DNA from: Subdoligranulum variabile
GTDB taxonomy: Bacteria > Bacillota > Clostridia > Oscillospirales > Ruminococcaceae
DNA length: 64,000 nt
Assembly: GCA_004554775.1 (NCBI GenBank)
Contig: SFKI01000006.1
Coordinates: 97,616 to 161,615, forward strand
Direction: 5' to 3'
The translations under genes and the position numbers were made by a program. The notes under the pieces were generated by a model. The model did no database searches. It saw nothing but the letters and a program-made list of their open reading frames with translations, and had not been told where the DNA came from. Of the stretch, positions 8,401 through 17,025 are shown piece by piece (the first letter of the stretch is position 1; each line of letters starts with the position of its first letter).

Positions 8401-9555
8401 ATGAGCAAAAAGGAACCGAAAGTAGCCATCGTACATGACTGGCTGGTGACTTATGCGGGGGCCGATCGTGTCGTCGACTGCATGCACCATGCGTTCCCCA
8501 ACGCCGTGATCTATACGCTGGTATACGATGAAAAACGCATGCCTGCGTGGTTTAAAGACTACGACATCCGCACCACCTGGGTGCAGAAAATTCCGTTTGC
8601 CACCAAGCTTTACAAGGGTATGCTGCCCCTGATGCCCCGCGCGTTTGAGGAGTTGGACCTGTCTGAGTACGACCTTGTGCTGTCCTCGTCGTCGTCCTGC
8701 TCCAAGGGTGTCATCACCCGGCCGGACGCCGTGCACATCTGCTACTGCCATACGCCCATCCGTTATGTGTGGGATTTTTACTATACCTACCGCGATAACG
8801 CCAACTGGCTCGTACGCAAGGTCATGCAACGCCAGATGCACAAGATCCGCATGTGGGATAAATGCGCGGCCGACCGCGTGGATTATTTCATTGCCAACTC
8901 GCACTACATCGCCCAGCGCATCAAAAAATATTACCGCCGCGACAGTGACGTGATTTACCCTTGCTGCCATATCAACGAGGCCCCGTTTGTGGAAAAAGAG
9001 GACTTTTACCTCACAGTGGGCCGCCTGACCTGGTATAAGCGGGTCGATCTGGCCGTGCAGGCCTGCACCAAACTGGGCAAACGGCTGGTGGTCATCGGCG
9101 GCGGGGGAGAGATGGAAAAGCTCAAGGCCATGGCCGGGCCTACCATCGAGTTCAAGGGCGGCGGCCTTTCCGACGAGGAGGTGCGCAGCTACTACCTGCG
9201 CGCCAAGGCGTTTTTGTTCCCCGGCGAGGAGGACTTCGGCATCACCCCCGTCGAAGCCCAGAGTGCGGGCACCCCGGTGCTGGCCTATGGCCGCGGCGGT
9301 GCGTGCGAGACGGTGCTGCCCGGCAAAACCGGCTACTGGTTTGCGGAGCAGACGGCCGACAGCCTTGCTGCCTGCATCGAGCATTTTGAAAAAGACGGTG
9401 TCTCTTATAGTAAGGAAGAGATCCGCGCCCACAGCCGCGCTTTCAGCGAGGAACGCTTTGAACAGGAAATCAAAGATTACTGCACTCGCCGCATGGCGGA
9501 CTGGCAGCAGGAACTGCTGGACTGCTCCCACTGGGAGAAGGAGGAACAGGTTTGA
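8401..9555 (+). CDS. glycosyltransferase family 4
   Basis: Retaining GT-B glycosyltransferase extending the lipid-linked oligosaccharide on the cytoplasmic face. The N-terminal half opens VAIVHDWLVTYAGADRVVD, typical of mannosyl/rhamnosyl-type GT4 enzymes, and includes CYCHTPIRYVWDFYY. The C-terminal nucleotide-sugar domain has LTVGRLTWYKRVDLAV, GGGGEMEKL and EEDFGITPVEAQSAG with the family's E-x7-E pair. 384 residues. It follows the priming enzyme by 33 bases and overlaps the next gene by four bases, so it is in one operon. Confidence 0.9.
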   Translation: MSKKEPKVAIVHDWLVTYAGADRVVDCMHHAFPNAVIYTLVYDEKRMPAWFKDYDIRTTWVQKIPFATKLYKGMLPLMPRAFEELDLSEYDLVLSSSSSCSKGVITRPDAVHICYCHTPIRYVWDFYYTYRDNANWLVRKVMQRQMHKIRMWDKCAADRVDYFIANSHYIAQRIKKYYRRDSDVIYPCCHINEAPFVEKEDFYLTVGRLTWYKRVDLAVQACTKLGKRLVVIGGGGEMEKLKAMAGPTIEFKGGGLSDEEVRSYYLRAKAFLFPGEEDFGITPVEAQSAGTPVLAYGRGGACETVLPGKTGYWFAEQTADSLAACIEHFEKDGVSYSKEEIRAHSRAFSEERFEQEIKDYCTRRMADWQQELLDCSHWEKEEQV

Positions 9556-10604
9556 ACCCCATTGTCATCAACGGCACTGTGTTGTGCGATAATATTACCG
9601 GCATCCCCCGCTATGTGTACGAAACCGTTGTGCGGCTGGACAAGCTCATCGAGGGCACCGGCCTGGATGTGCGCATCGCCTACCGCGACGATGGCCGCCC
9701 GATCCACCTGCCGGAGCTGAAAAACATCAAGCTGGTGCCGCTGAAAGCGGTCAAGTATTTTTACAATATGGCCGTGCTGCCCGCCTATCTGCGGCGTGAG
9801 CATGCTTTTTTCGTCGGCCTTGCCAGCGATATGCTCATGACTCGCCGCAGCGTTGTTGTGCTGCACGATATCCGCCCCATCGTCATGGATACCGACCGCG
9901 GCTTTTTCCGTTTCAAATTCTGGGTACACTGCCTGTCCACCAAGTGGTTTGCGCAAAAGGTGTTCACCGTCAGCTATGACCAGCGCCAGCTCATCCACGA
10001 TAAGCTCGGCATTCCGCTGGATAAGATCGGCGTGACCTACAACGGTTGGGAACACATGGCCAAGGTTCAGCCCGACGATTCCATTTTTGAAAAGATGCCA
10101 GGCCTGAAAAAAGGCGGGTATTATTACGCGCTGGGCAGTCTGGCGGCCCACAAGAACTTCAAGTGGATCCGCGAGGTCGCCCGCCGCAACCCTGACAAGA
10201 CCTTTGTTGTCGCAGGCGGCAAGGACCTGCGCGCGTTCGGCGATGATACCGAGGCGAAAGACACCCACAATGTGTTCTACCCCGGCTATGTTTCGGACGC
10301 CGAAAACGCCGCCCTGATGAAGCACTGCCGCCTGTTTTTGCACCCGGCGGTGTTTGAGGGATTCGGCATCCCGCCGCTGGAAGCGCTGGCCCTCGGTGCG
10401 CCCATCGCCCTGGCAAAAGCCAGCTGCCTGCCGGAGCTGTACGGCGACACGGCCCGCTACTTTGACCCGTATGATTATGAGGTCGACCTCGACGCGCTGG
10501 CCGCCCAGCCGGTGGCCCCGCCAGCGGAAGTGCTGGCAAAGTACAGCTGGGATAAAACCGCCGCCTTCTGGCTGGAAGAGATCAAAAAATACGCTGAACA
10601 GTAA
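9552..10604 (+). CDS. glycosyltransferase family 4
   Basis: Second GT-B enzyme of the cluster. Seen: an N-terminal acceptor domain beginning ITGIPRYVYETVVRLD, the donor-domain sequence YYALGSLAAHKNFKWI and the E-x7-E motif EGFGIPPLEALALGAP. 350 residues. The start is the TTG at 9552, overlapping the preceding TGA (TTGA); GGAGG sits in the end of the upstream gene, which indicates translational coupling. Donor and acceptor sugars cannot be assigned. Confidence 0.88.
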   Translation: MNPIVINGTVLCDNITGIPRYVYETVVRLDKLIEGTGLDVRIAYRDDGRPIHLPELKNIKLVPLKAVKYFYNMAVLPAYLRREHAFFVGLASDMLMTRRSVVVLHDIRPIVMDTDRGFFRFKFWVHCLSTKWFAQKVFTVSYDQRQLIHDKLGIPLDKIGVTYNGWEHMAKVQPDDSIFEKMPGLKKGGYYYALGSLAAHKNFKWIREVARRNPDKTFVVAGGKDLRAFGDDTEAKDTHNVFYPGYVSDAENAALMKHCRLFLHPAVFEGFGIPPLEALALGAPIALAKASCLPELYGDTARYFDPYDYEVDLDALAAQPVAPPAEVLAKYSWDKTAAFWLEEIKKYAEQ

Positions 10605-10652
10605 AACTTTGCTGCAAGGCACAGCCTTGCTTATGGAAAGGAAACCCTGCGC

Positions 10653-13049
10653 ATGCTTGTTCTAACCGTTGCCCTTACCGCAGCTGTCTCCCTGCTTTTT
10701 GGGGTGGCCCCGGCCAAACTGGCCCGGCGGCGCGTGCGGCAGCAGGATCTTGCCTGGGCCGTGGGCCTGTGGCTGGCCACCTGGGTATTTGCCCTGTGCG
10801 CCTACCACCGCCCTGGGCTTACCACCGGGTTCGATGCGTTCCGTCTGGTTGCCATTACGGCGCTGTGCGGCTGGGCATCTTTTTGCGTGGCCGGGCTGCG
10901 CAGCTTCGGCGGGCGCGGGCTGCGGTTTGTGGTGCCGCTGCTGCTGGCAGCGGCACTGGGCGGCGAGGTGTTCGTGGGCAATGTGACCTACTTCAACACC
11001 CACAGCTACCAGCCGTTCCAGCTGCTGGATTATCTGGACCCCAACGTCAATGTCATCCGGGGGCAGGGGAGTATCTCACTGGACGAAAGCCACACCTACA
11101 TGCGCTTTTTGAACATCGACCAGCCCATCTATAACCTGAGCATGGATGGTCTGACCAATGATGACACCGACCCGCTGCATGGGGACAGCTTCTTCAACTT
11201 CCGCATCAACGCCACCGACGAAGCAAACTCCAACCTGAACTACTTCGGCACCTGGCAGATGGCGCCCCAGTCGCCCCGCAGCCAGGCCATCAGCCTGGAT
11301 CTGACCGGCAGTGTCGGCACGATGGAACTGACTGCCTCGGGCTACAGCACCGCATTTGCGGAGTTTCCGATCGCCGTCACCTTCACCGGCATCACGGCCA
11401 ACGCACCGCGCCCGCTGCGCTTCTCGCTGCTGCGGTGCGCTGCGGTATTTCTGGCGCTGCTGGCCATCTATGCACTGCGCCCGCAAAGCGGCCTGTGGCA
11501 CCGCCGCTGGCTGGCGGGCAATGTCTGCGACCGTGCCGCCGGTGCCGTGCTGGCCACAATTTTGGCCGCCTTTGTGGTGGCCGTGCCGTTCTGGGAGCCG
11601 GGCAACACCGGCCTTGCGACCGAAAACTACAACGTCGCGTTCTGGGACCACGAGAGCAAGGTAAGCTTTGTGTATGAGCAGTACGGCGCGTTGGCGCACA
11701 GCCTGCTCAATGGCCGCCTGGATCTTGAGCAGGACCCGCCGGAATCGCTGCTGGCACTCGATAACCCCTACGATTCCACCGCCCGCGATGCCGCACAGGT
11801 CAACAGCCTGTGGGATCATGCGTATTATAACGGACGTTACTACGTCTATTTCGGCATTGTGCCGTGCCTGCTGTTCCAGCTGCCGTTTGAGGCCATTACC
11901 GGCATCCAGAACCTGGCCTATCCGCCCTGTATGATCGTGATAGGGCTGCTGTTCCTGCTGGCAAGCTTCGGCGCAGTCAACCAGGCGGTGCGCCGCTGGT
12001 TCAGCCAGGCATCCTCGGCTGCGTATCTGTTAAGCGTCGCGGCCATTGTGCTGGGCAGCCAGCTCTACTACCTGTTTGTGCGGCCTTACATTTATGAGTA
12101 CGCCATCGTCTGCGGCGCTTCGCTGCTCATGCTGGCGCTCTGGCTCTGGCTTTCCGCCGCCAATACGCCTATGGAGCATCGCGGAGCGCTGGTAACAAAG
12201 CTTGCGCTGGGCAGCTTGTTCATGGCGCTCGTGGCGGGCTGCCGCCCCCAGATGGAACTGTTCGCCGCGCTGGCCCTGCCCATTTTCTGGCAGCGGTACA
12301 TCACCCAAAAGCGGCTGCGCAGCCGCGCCGGGGCGGGGGAGGCTGTAGCTTTTCTGCTGCCGGTCGTGCTGGTGGCGGCGGGCCTTATGTGGTACAACTA
12401 CGCCCGGTTCGGTTCACCCTTTGACTTTGGCGCAAACTACAACCTCACCGGCAACGATATGACCAAGCGCGGCTTTAACATGGTGCGCATCGGCCCGGCG
12501 GTATTTACCAGCTTGTTCGACCTGCCGCGCCTGAAAAGCGTTTTCCCGTTCTTGCAGGAGACCGAAGTCACCACCAATGCCATCGTGCGCACCATCAGCG
12601 AGCCGTTTGTGGGTGGCATGCTGGCGGCAACGCCGTTCACCTGGGCACTGGGTCTGCTGTTGCTGCCGCAGACCCGTCAGAGCCTGCGCCGCCGCCCCGG
12701 TGCCGGCGGGCTTGCCTGGCTGGCTGTGGCCGGGATGGTCATCATTACGGTGGTCGACTGCGAGATGGCCGGTGTGCTTTACCGATACTTGATGGATTAC
12801 AGCCCCGTGCTGCTGTTGGGCGCGGCGCTCTGCTGGCTGCTGGCCGAGACCGTGCTGGCCCGCCGTGCCGCCACGGGCGAAACGCTGGCCGTCACCCTGC
12901 TGCCGGTGCTGCGCATCGCCATGGCTGCCGCTGTGGCATGGAGCGCGGTGTATCGTTTCTTCACCCTTTTTGCCACCCAGCCGTGGCTGCAAGGCCTGAA
13001 TCCCTCGCTGTACTTTGACGTGGCCCGTCTGGTGCAATTCTGGATGTAA
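10653..13049 (+). CDS. large multi-pass membrane protein of polysaccharide cluster, unknown family
   Basis: 798 residues that I do not recognise by name. Visible layout: about four N-terminal hydrophobic helices (1-115), a roughly 130-residue non-membrane segment (about 115-245, rich in N/D/S/T), another helix, a second soluble stretch (about 300-400) with NPYDSTARDAA and YNGRYYVYFGIVPCLLFQLP, then some eight helices ending VLYRYLMDYSPVLLLGAAL. This resembles GT-C-type membrane transferases or YfhO-like proteins in architecture, but I see no clear catalytic motif. Position between GT4 and GT2 genes supports a role in modifying or exporting the glycan. Confidence 0.7.
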   Translation: MLVLTVALTAAVSLLFGVAPAKLARRRVRQQDLAWAVGLWLATWVFALCAYHRPGLTTGFDAFRLVAITALCGWASFCVAGLRSFGGRGLRFVVPLLLAAALGGEVFVGNVTYFNTHSYQPFQLLDYLDPNVNVIRGQGSISLDESHTYMRFLNIDQPIYNLSMDGLTNDDTDPLHGDSFFNFRINATDEANSNLNYFGTWQMAPQSPRSQAISLDLTGSVGTMELTASGYSTAFAEFPIAVTFTGITANAPRPLRFSLLRCAAVFLALLAIYALRPQSGLWHRRWLAGNVCDRAAGAVLATILAAFVVAVPFWEPGNTGLATENYNVAFWDHESKVSFVYEQYGALAHSLLNGRLDLEQDPPESLLALDNPYDSTARDAAQVNSLWDHAYYNGRYYVYFGIVPCLLFQLPFEAITGIQNLAYPPCMIVIGLLFLLASFGAVNQAVRRWFSQASSAAYLLSVAAIVLGSQLYYLFVRPYIYEYAIVCGASLLMLALWLWLSAANTPMEHRGALVTKLALGSLFMALVAGCRPQMELFAALALPIFWQRYITQKRLRSRAGAGEAVAFLLPVVLVAAGLMWYNYARFGSPFDFGANYNLTGNDMTKRGFNMVRIGPAVFTSLFDLPRLKSVFPFLQETEVTTNAIVRTISEPFVGGMLAATPFTWALGLLLLPQTRQSLRRRPGAGGLAWLAVAGMVIITVVDCEMAGVLYRYLMDYSPVLLLGAALCWLLAETVLARRAATGETLAVTLLPVLRIAMAAAVAWSAVYRFFTLFATQPWLQGLNPSLYFDVARLVQFWM

Positions 13050-13066
13050 AGATTGGAGAATCTCAA

Positions 13067-14011
13067 ATGGATAAGATCGCAGTTCTCATCCCCTGCTACA
13101 ACGAATCCAAGACCGTGGAAAAGGTGGTGACGGATTTTCGCCGCGTCCTGCCCGAAGCCACCGTCTATGTCTACGATAACAACTCGACCGACGGCACCGC
13201 CGAACTGGCCGCCAAAGCCGGGGCCGTCGTCCGGCATGAGTACCAGCAGGGCAAGGGCAATGTCATGCGCCGCATGTTCCGCGAGATCGATGCCGAAGCC
13301 TACGTGCTGGTGGATGGCGACGATACCTACCCCGCTGAAGCTGCGCCCGAGATGGTGGCCGCTGTCACTGACCGCCAGGCCGATATGGTCGTGGGCGACC
13401 GCCTGTCCAGCACCTACTACACCCAGAACAAACGCCCGTTCCACAACTTTGGCAACGACCTTGTGCGCTTTTGCACCAACCACCTGTTTGGCGGCAAAAT
13501 CAAGGATATCATGACGGGCTACCGTGCGTTCAGCTACCAGTTCGTCAAAACCTACCCCGTGCTGTCCCGCGGGTTTGAAATCGAGACGGAGATGACCATC
13601 CACGCCTTGCAGCGCAACATGCAGGTGGAAAATGTCGTCATTGACTACCGCGACCGCCCCGAGGGCTCCGAAAGCAAGCTGAACACCTATTCGGACGGCT
13701 TCAAGGTGCTGGGCACCATCGCGCGGCTCTTCAAAAACTACCGCCCGTTCCTGTTCTTCGGCATCCTGGCGGCGATCCTGGCTGTGTTCGGCATCGGGTT
13801 TATGATCCCCGTGCTCAACGAGTATTTCCACACCGGCCTTGTGCCCCGCTTCCCGACCTTGATCGTCTGCTGCTTCGTGCTGGTGGCGGCGCTGCTGCTG
13901 TTCATCTCCGGCGTCATCCTTTCCAGCCAGCTGGCGAAAGATGCCCGCGACTTTGAGTTCCAGCTGCAAACTGTGCAGCATTGGCGCAGCAGCGCAAAAA
14001 AGGAGAATTGA
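13067..14011 (+). CDS. glycosyltransferase family 2 with C-terminal membrane helices
   Basis: GT-A enzyme of the dolichol/undecaprenyl-phosphate sugar synthase kind. N-terminal IAVLIPCYNESKTVEKVV, DNNSTDGTAE, and the metal-binding VDGDDTYP; MTGYRAFS and EIETEMTIHA complete the catalytic domain. Two hydrophobic helices (about 225-250 and 263-290) anchor it. 314 residues. It may load a sugar onto undecaprenyl phosphate for a membrane transferase such as its upstream neighbour; this pairing is an inference. 17 bases separate it from the upstream gene and two from glf. Confidence 0.88.
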   Translation: MDKIAVLIPCYNESKTVEKVVTDFRRVLPEATVYVYDNNSTDGTAELAAKAGAVVRHEYQQGKGNVMRRMFREIDAEAYVLVDGDDTYPAEAAPEMVAAVTDRQADMVVGDRLSSTYYTQNKRPFHNFGNDLVRFCTNHLFGGKIKDIMTGYRAFSYQFVKTYPVLSRGFEIETEMTIHALQRNMQVENVVIDYRDRPEGSESKLNTYSDGFKVLGTIARLFKNYRPFLFFGILAAILAVFGIGFMIPVLNEYFHTGLVPRFPTLIVCCFVLVAALLLFISGVILSSQLAKDARDFEFQLQTVQHWRSSAKKEN

Positions 14012-14013
14012 AA

Positions 14014-15126
14014 ATGCAGTATGATTATCTAATCGTCGGTGCCGGTCTGTTCGGATCCGTCTTTGCCCACGAGGCCGCTGCCGCCGGCAAAAGGTGCCTG
14101 GTCATTGATAAGCGCAGCCACATCGCCGGCAATATCTATACCGAGGATGTCGAGGGCATCGCCGTCCACCGCTACGGTGCGCACATCTTCCACACCAATA
14201 ATAAAGAGGTGTGGGACTATGTCAACCGCTTTGCCACCTTCAACCGCTACACCAACTCCCCGGTGGCAAACTACAAGGGTGAGCTGTACAACCTGCCGTT
14301 CAACATGAACACCTTTACCAAGATGTGGGGCGTCATTACCCCCGCCGAGGCCGAGGCCAAAATTGCTGAGCAGCGCGCCGCCCACTATACCGCCGAGCCG
14401 AAAAACCTCGAGGAGCAGGCCATCAACCTCGTCGGCACCGATATCTACGAGAAGCTCATCAAGGGCTACACCGAAAAGCAGTGGGGCCGCCCCTGCACCG
14501 AACTGCCCGCCTTTATCATCAAGCGCCTGCCCGTGCGCCTGACCTTTGATAATAACTATTTCAACGCCTTGTATCAGGGCATCCCCAACGAGGGATACAC
14601 GGCCCTGGTGGCTAACCTGCTCGACGGCATCGAGGTTCGCCTCGACACCGACTACCTGGCCGACAAGGCCGCACTGGACGCTTTGGCCGATAAGGTCGTC
14701 TACACCGGCCCCATCGACGCCTACTTCGGCTGCAAGCTCGGCGCGCTGCAATACCGCAGCGTCCGCTTTGAGACCGAGACGCTCGACACCCCCAATTATC
14801 AGGGCAATGCTGTCATCAACTATACCGACGCCGAGACCCCCTATACCCGCATCATCGAGCACAAGCATTTTGTCTTTGGCTCCACCGAGCCGGGCACCAA
14901 GACGGTCATCAGCCGCGAATACTCGGCCGAGTGGAAACCCGGCGACGAGCCGTACTACCCCGTCAACGATGCGCAGAACGGCGTGCTGTATGAGCAGTAC
15001 AAGGCCCTGGCCGATGCCGAGGGCAAGGTCCTCTTCGGCGGCCGCCTGGGCGAGTACAAGTATTACGATATGGACCGCGTGATCGAATCCGCCCTGGCCC
15101 GTGTACAGGCCGAACTGGCAAAATAA
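14014..15126 (+). CDS. glf: UDP-galactopyranose mutase
   Basis: Flavoenzyme converting UDP-galactopyranose to UDP-galactofuranose. Seen: FAD-binding IVGAGLFGSVFAHEAA, IDKRSHIAGNIY, the substrate segment HRYGAHIFHTNNKEVWDYVN, and GYTEKQWGRP. 370 residues, full length. I start at the ATG at 14014, after AAGGAG; an in-frame start at 13981 lies inside the previous gene and is unlikely. It implies that the polysaccharide made by this cluster contains galactofuranose. Last gene of the cluster, followed at once by a terminator. Confidence 0.97.
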   Translation: MQYDYLIVGAGLFGSVFAHEAAAAGKRCLVIDKRSHIAGNIYTEDVEGIAVHRYGAHIFHTNNKEVWDYVNRFATFNRYTNSPVANYKGELYNLPFNMNTFTKMWGVITPAEAEAKIAEQRAAHYTAEPKNLEEQAINLVGTDIYEKLIKGYTEKQWGRPCTELPAFIIKRLPVRLTFDNNYFNALYQGIPNEGYTALVANLLDGIEVRLDTDYLADKAALDALADKVVYTGPIDAYFGCKLGALQYRSVRFETETLDTPNYQGNAVINYTDAETPYTRIIEHKHFVFGSTEPGTKTVISREYSAEWKPGDEPYYPVNDAQNGVLYEQYKALADAEGKVLFGGRLGEYKYYDMDRVIESALARVQAELAK

Positions 15127-15143
15127 TAAAAAGTTACAAAACT

Positions 15144-15179
15144 GCCGCACTGTGTTTTTGCAGTGCGGCGCTGTTTTTT
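15144..15179 (+). terminator. intrinsic terminator of the polysaccharide cluster
   Basis: Perfect 9-bp stem GCCGCACTG/CAGTGCGGC with an 8-base loop, then GCTGTTTTTT, 18 bases after glf. Confidence 0.93.
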
Positions 15180-15203
15180 CCGGCAGCGCCCCTTGCCGCC
15201 GCC

Positions 15204-15232
15204 TTGCTTTTTGCCCCGTAATGGGATATAAT
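15204..15232 (+). promoter_or_regulatory. promoter upstream of rpe
   Basis: TTGCTT, 17 bases, TATAAT, giving a leader of roughly 85-90 bases before rpe. Confidence 0.7.
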
Positions 15233-15326
15233 AAACTCGACTATCTGTGTGGGCGCTGCAACCGCGCCGCACAAAGTCCGTAGAGGGAAAAGCGCCTGCG
15301 CGCTGAAAACAGGGAGAATATAAATT

Positions 15327-15983
15327 ATGACGAAGATCGCCGCTTCGATTTTGTCTGCTGATTTCGCGGATCTTGCCGCTGACTGCCGCCGCCTGCTGGT
15401 GCAGGGGACAGACCTTTTGCATTTTGACGTGATGGACGGCCATTTTGTGCCCAACATCAGCTTTGGCGCCCCGGTGCTGGACTGCCTGCACAAAGCGCTG
15501 CCGGATGTTTACTATGATGTCCACCTGATGATCAGCGACCCCGTCAAGTACGCGCCGGATTTCGCCAAGGCGGGCGCAAACCTTATCACCTTCCACCTCG
15601 AAGCCGTGCCCGATGCCGTCGCCGAGACCATCGCCGCCATCCGCGCCACGGGCTGCCGGGTGGGCATCAGCATCAAGCCGGGCACCCCGGCCCAGGCCGT
15701 CTACCCGTATCTCGACGACCTCGATCTTGTGCTGGTCATGTGCGTGGAGCCCGGCTTCGGCGGGCAGAAATTCATGCCCTCGGCGCTGGAAAAGCTCGAC
15801 GCCCTGCGCACGGAGCGTGACCGCCGCGGCCTGCATACCCTGCTGGAAGTGGACGGCGGCGTCAACACAGAGACCGGCCCCCAGTGCGCCGCCGCCGGTG
15901 CCGACTGGCTTGTGACCGGCAGCGCCCTGTTCAAAGCCAAAGATCCCGCCGCCGTCATCACCACGCTGCACGGCAGCCATTAA
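15327..15983 (+). CDS. rpe: ribulose-phosphate 3-epimerase
   Basis: Interconverts ribulose-5-phosphate and xylulose-5-phosphate in the pentose phosphate pathway. A TIM barrel with KIAASILSADFADL, HFDVMDGHFVPNISFG (metal and catalytic Asp), DVHLMI, VEPGFGGQKFMP and VDGGVN. 218 residues, normal. First gene of a run that continues, 22 bases later, into the Rnf-like genes; whether they share function is unknown. Confidence 0.97.
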   Translation: MTKIAASILSADFADLAADCRRLLVQGTDLLHFDVMDGHFVPNISFGAPVLDCLHKALPDVYYDVHLMISDPVKYAPDFAKAGANLITFHLEAVPDAVAETIAAIRATGCRVGISIKPGTPAQAVYPYLDDLDLVLVMCVEPGFGGQKFMPSALEKLDALRTERDRRGLHTLLEVDGGVNTETGPQCAAAGADWLVTGSALFKAKDPAAVITTLHGSH

Positions 15984-16005
15984 CCCAAAGGAGAACCCAA
16001 GCCCC

Positions 16006-17025
16006 ATGGCAAAACAACCTACGATCGAACGCAGCGAGAACTATGGATACTATAGCGACTTGCTGTGGTGCGCCGTGCCCCTGACCGGCATGGCCTGGTA
16101 TTATTACGGCCTGCGCCCCGTGCTGCTGATGCTGGCGGCGCTGCTGACAGCCTACCTGTGCGACTGCGCGCTGGCCCCGCTGCATGGCGAGGGCTACCGC
16201 TCCCACGAGCCATCCAGCGAATGCTTTGCCGCGCTGATCGTGCTGATGATGCCCGCCAGCATTTCCTACGGCATCGTCATTACTGCCGTCATTGCGGCCG
16301 TGCTCGTCAAAGAGGCCTTCGGTGGCGAGGGACACTATCCCTTTCACCCGGCAGCGGTGGGCGTTGCCATCGCCGGCGTTTCTTGGCCGGAGCGTGTCTA
16401 TTATTACCCGGCGGCGGGCACCCAGCTGCCGCTGTTTGGCGAGGTCAACGTCAATCTTGTGCAGGGCATGAACGAGACCCTGCGCAGCGGTGGCCTGCCC
16501 AGCGCCAGTACCATCAATCTGCTTACCGGCAATGTGTCGGCGGGCATCGGCACCGGCGCGGCGCTGGTTATTTTGGCCTGCGGACTGTTCCTGCTCGTGC
16601 GCGGGCGGGTGCGCCCCTCAGTGCTCATCCCGTTCATGATCGCCGTCGTCGGCATCCCCTGGCTGTTCCCGCACCTGAACGAGCTGCCCGTTTTCAGCTG
16701 GCCGTGGGAGTATGTGCGTCAGCGCATCTATCTGGAAAAATACACGCTGCTGTCCGGCACAGCGCTGTTCGGCGCGTTTTTCCTGATCTGTGAGCCGGTC
16801 ACGATGCCCAACCGCACCAGCAGCCGTCTGATCTACGGCACAGCACTGGGCATTGCGACCTACGCGTTCCGCAGACTCAGCTCGTATCAAAGCGCCGTCT
16901 GCTTTGCGCTGCTGATCGTCGGCGCAATCCCCGAATGGCTGGACCTCATCAGCCACCGCACCGAGCGTATTCGCTTTATGAAGAAGGAGGAACAGCGTCT
17001 TGCCAAATCCACAAAACCGGAATGA
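16006..17025 (+). CDS. RnfD-like membrane protein without a standard flavinylation motif
   Basis: Integral membrane protein (339 residues, about nine helices) of the RnfD/NqrB family. The family sequence GGEGHYPFHPAAVGVAIAG corresponds to GGxGxNPFNPAM in true RnfD. True RnfD carries covalent FMN on a Thr within (S/T)GAT; here the matching stretch reads LPSASTINLLTGN, with neither the upstream Asp nor GAT, so flavin attachment is doubtful. The next two genes are RnfE- and RnfA-like, but no RnfC, G or B follows. Function is unresolved: family membership is clear, redox activity is not. Confidence 0.8.
   Translation: MAKQPTIERSENYGYYSDLLWCAVPLTGMAWYYYGLRPVLLMLAALLTAYLCDCALAPLHGEGYRSHEPSSECFAALIVLMMPASISYGIVITAVIAAVLVKEAFGGEGHYPFHPAAVGVAIAGVSWPERVYYYPAAGTQLPLFGEVNVNLVQGMNETLRSGGLPSASTINLLTGNVSAGIGTGAALVILACGLFLLVRGRVRPSVLIPFMIAVVGIPWLFPHLNELPVFSWPWEYVRQRIYLEKYTLLSGTALFGAFFLICEPVTMPNRTSSRLIYGTALGIATYAFRRLSSYQSAVCFALLIVGAIPEWLDLISHRTERIRFMKKEEQRLAKSTKPE

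Noticed and set aside
6601..9531. 976-codon minus-strand ORF
   Set aside because: It lies antisense to the WYL, sugar transferase and GT4 genes, which have clear motifs and ribosome sites. The translation is His/Gly/Val-rich with no domain, a usual shadow in GC-rich DNA.
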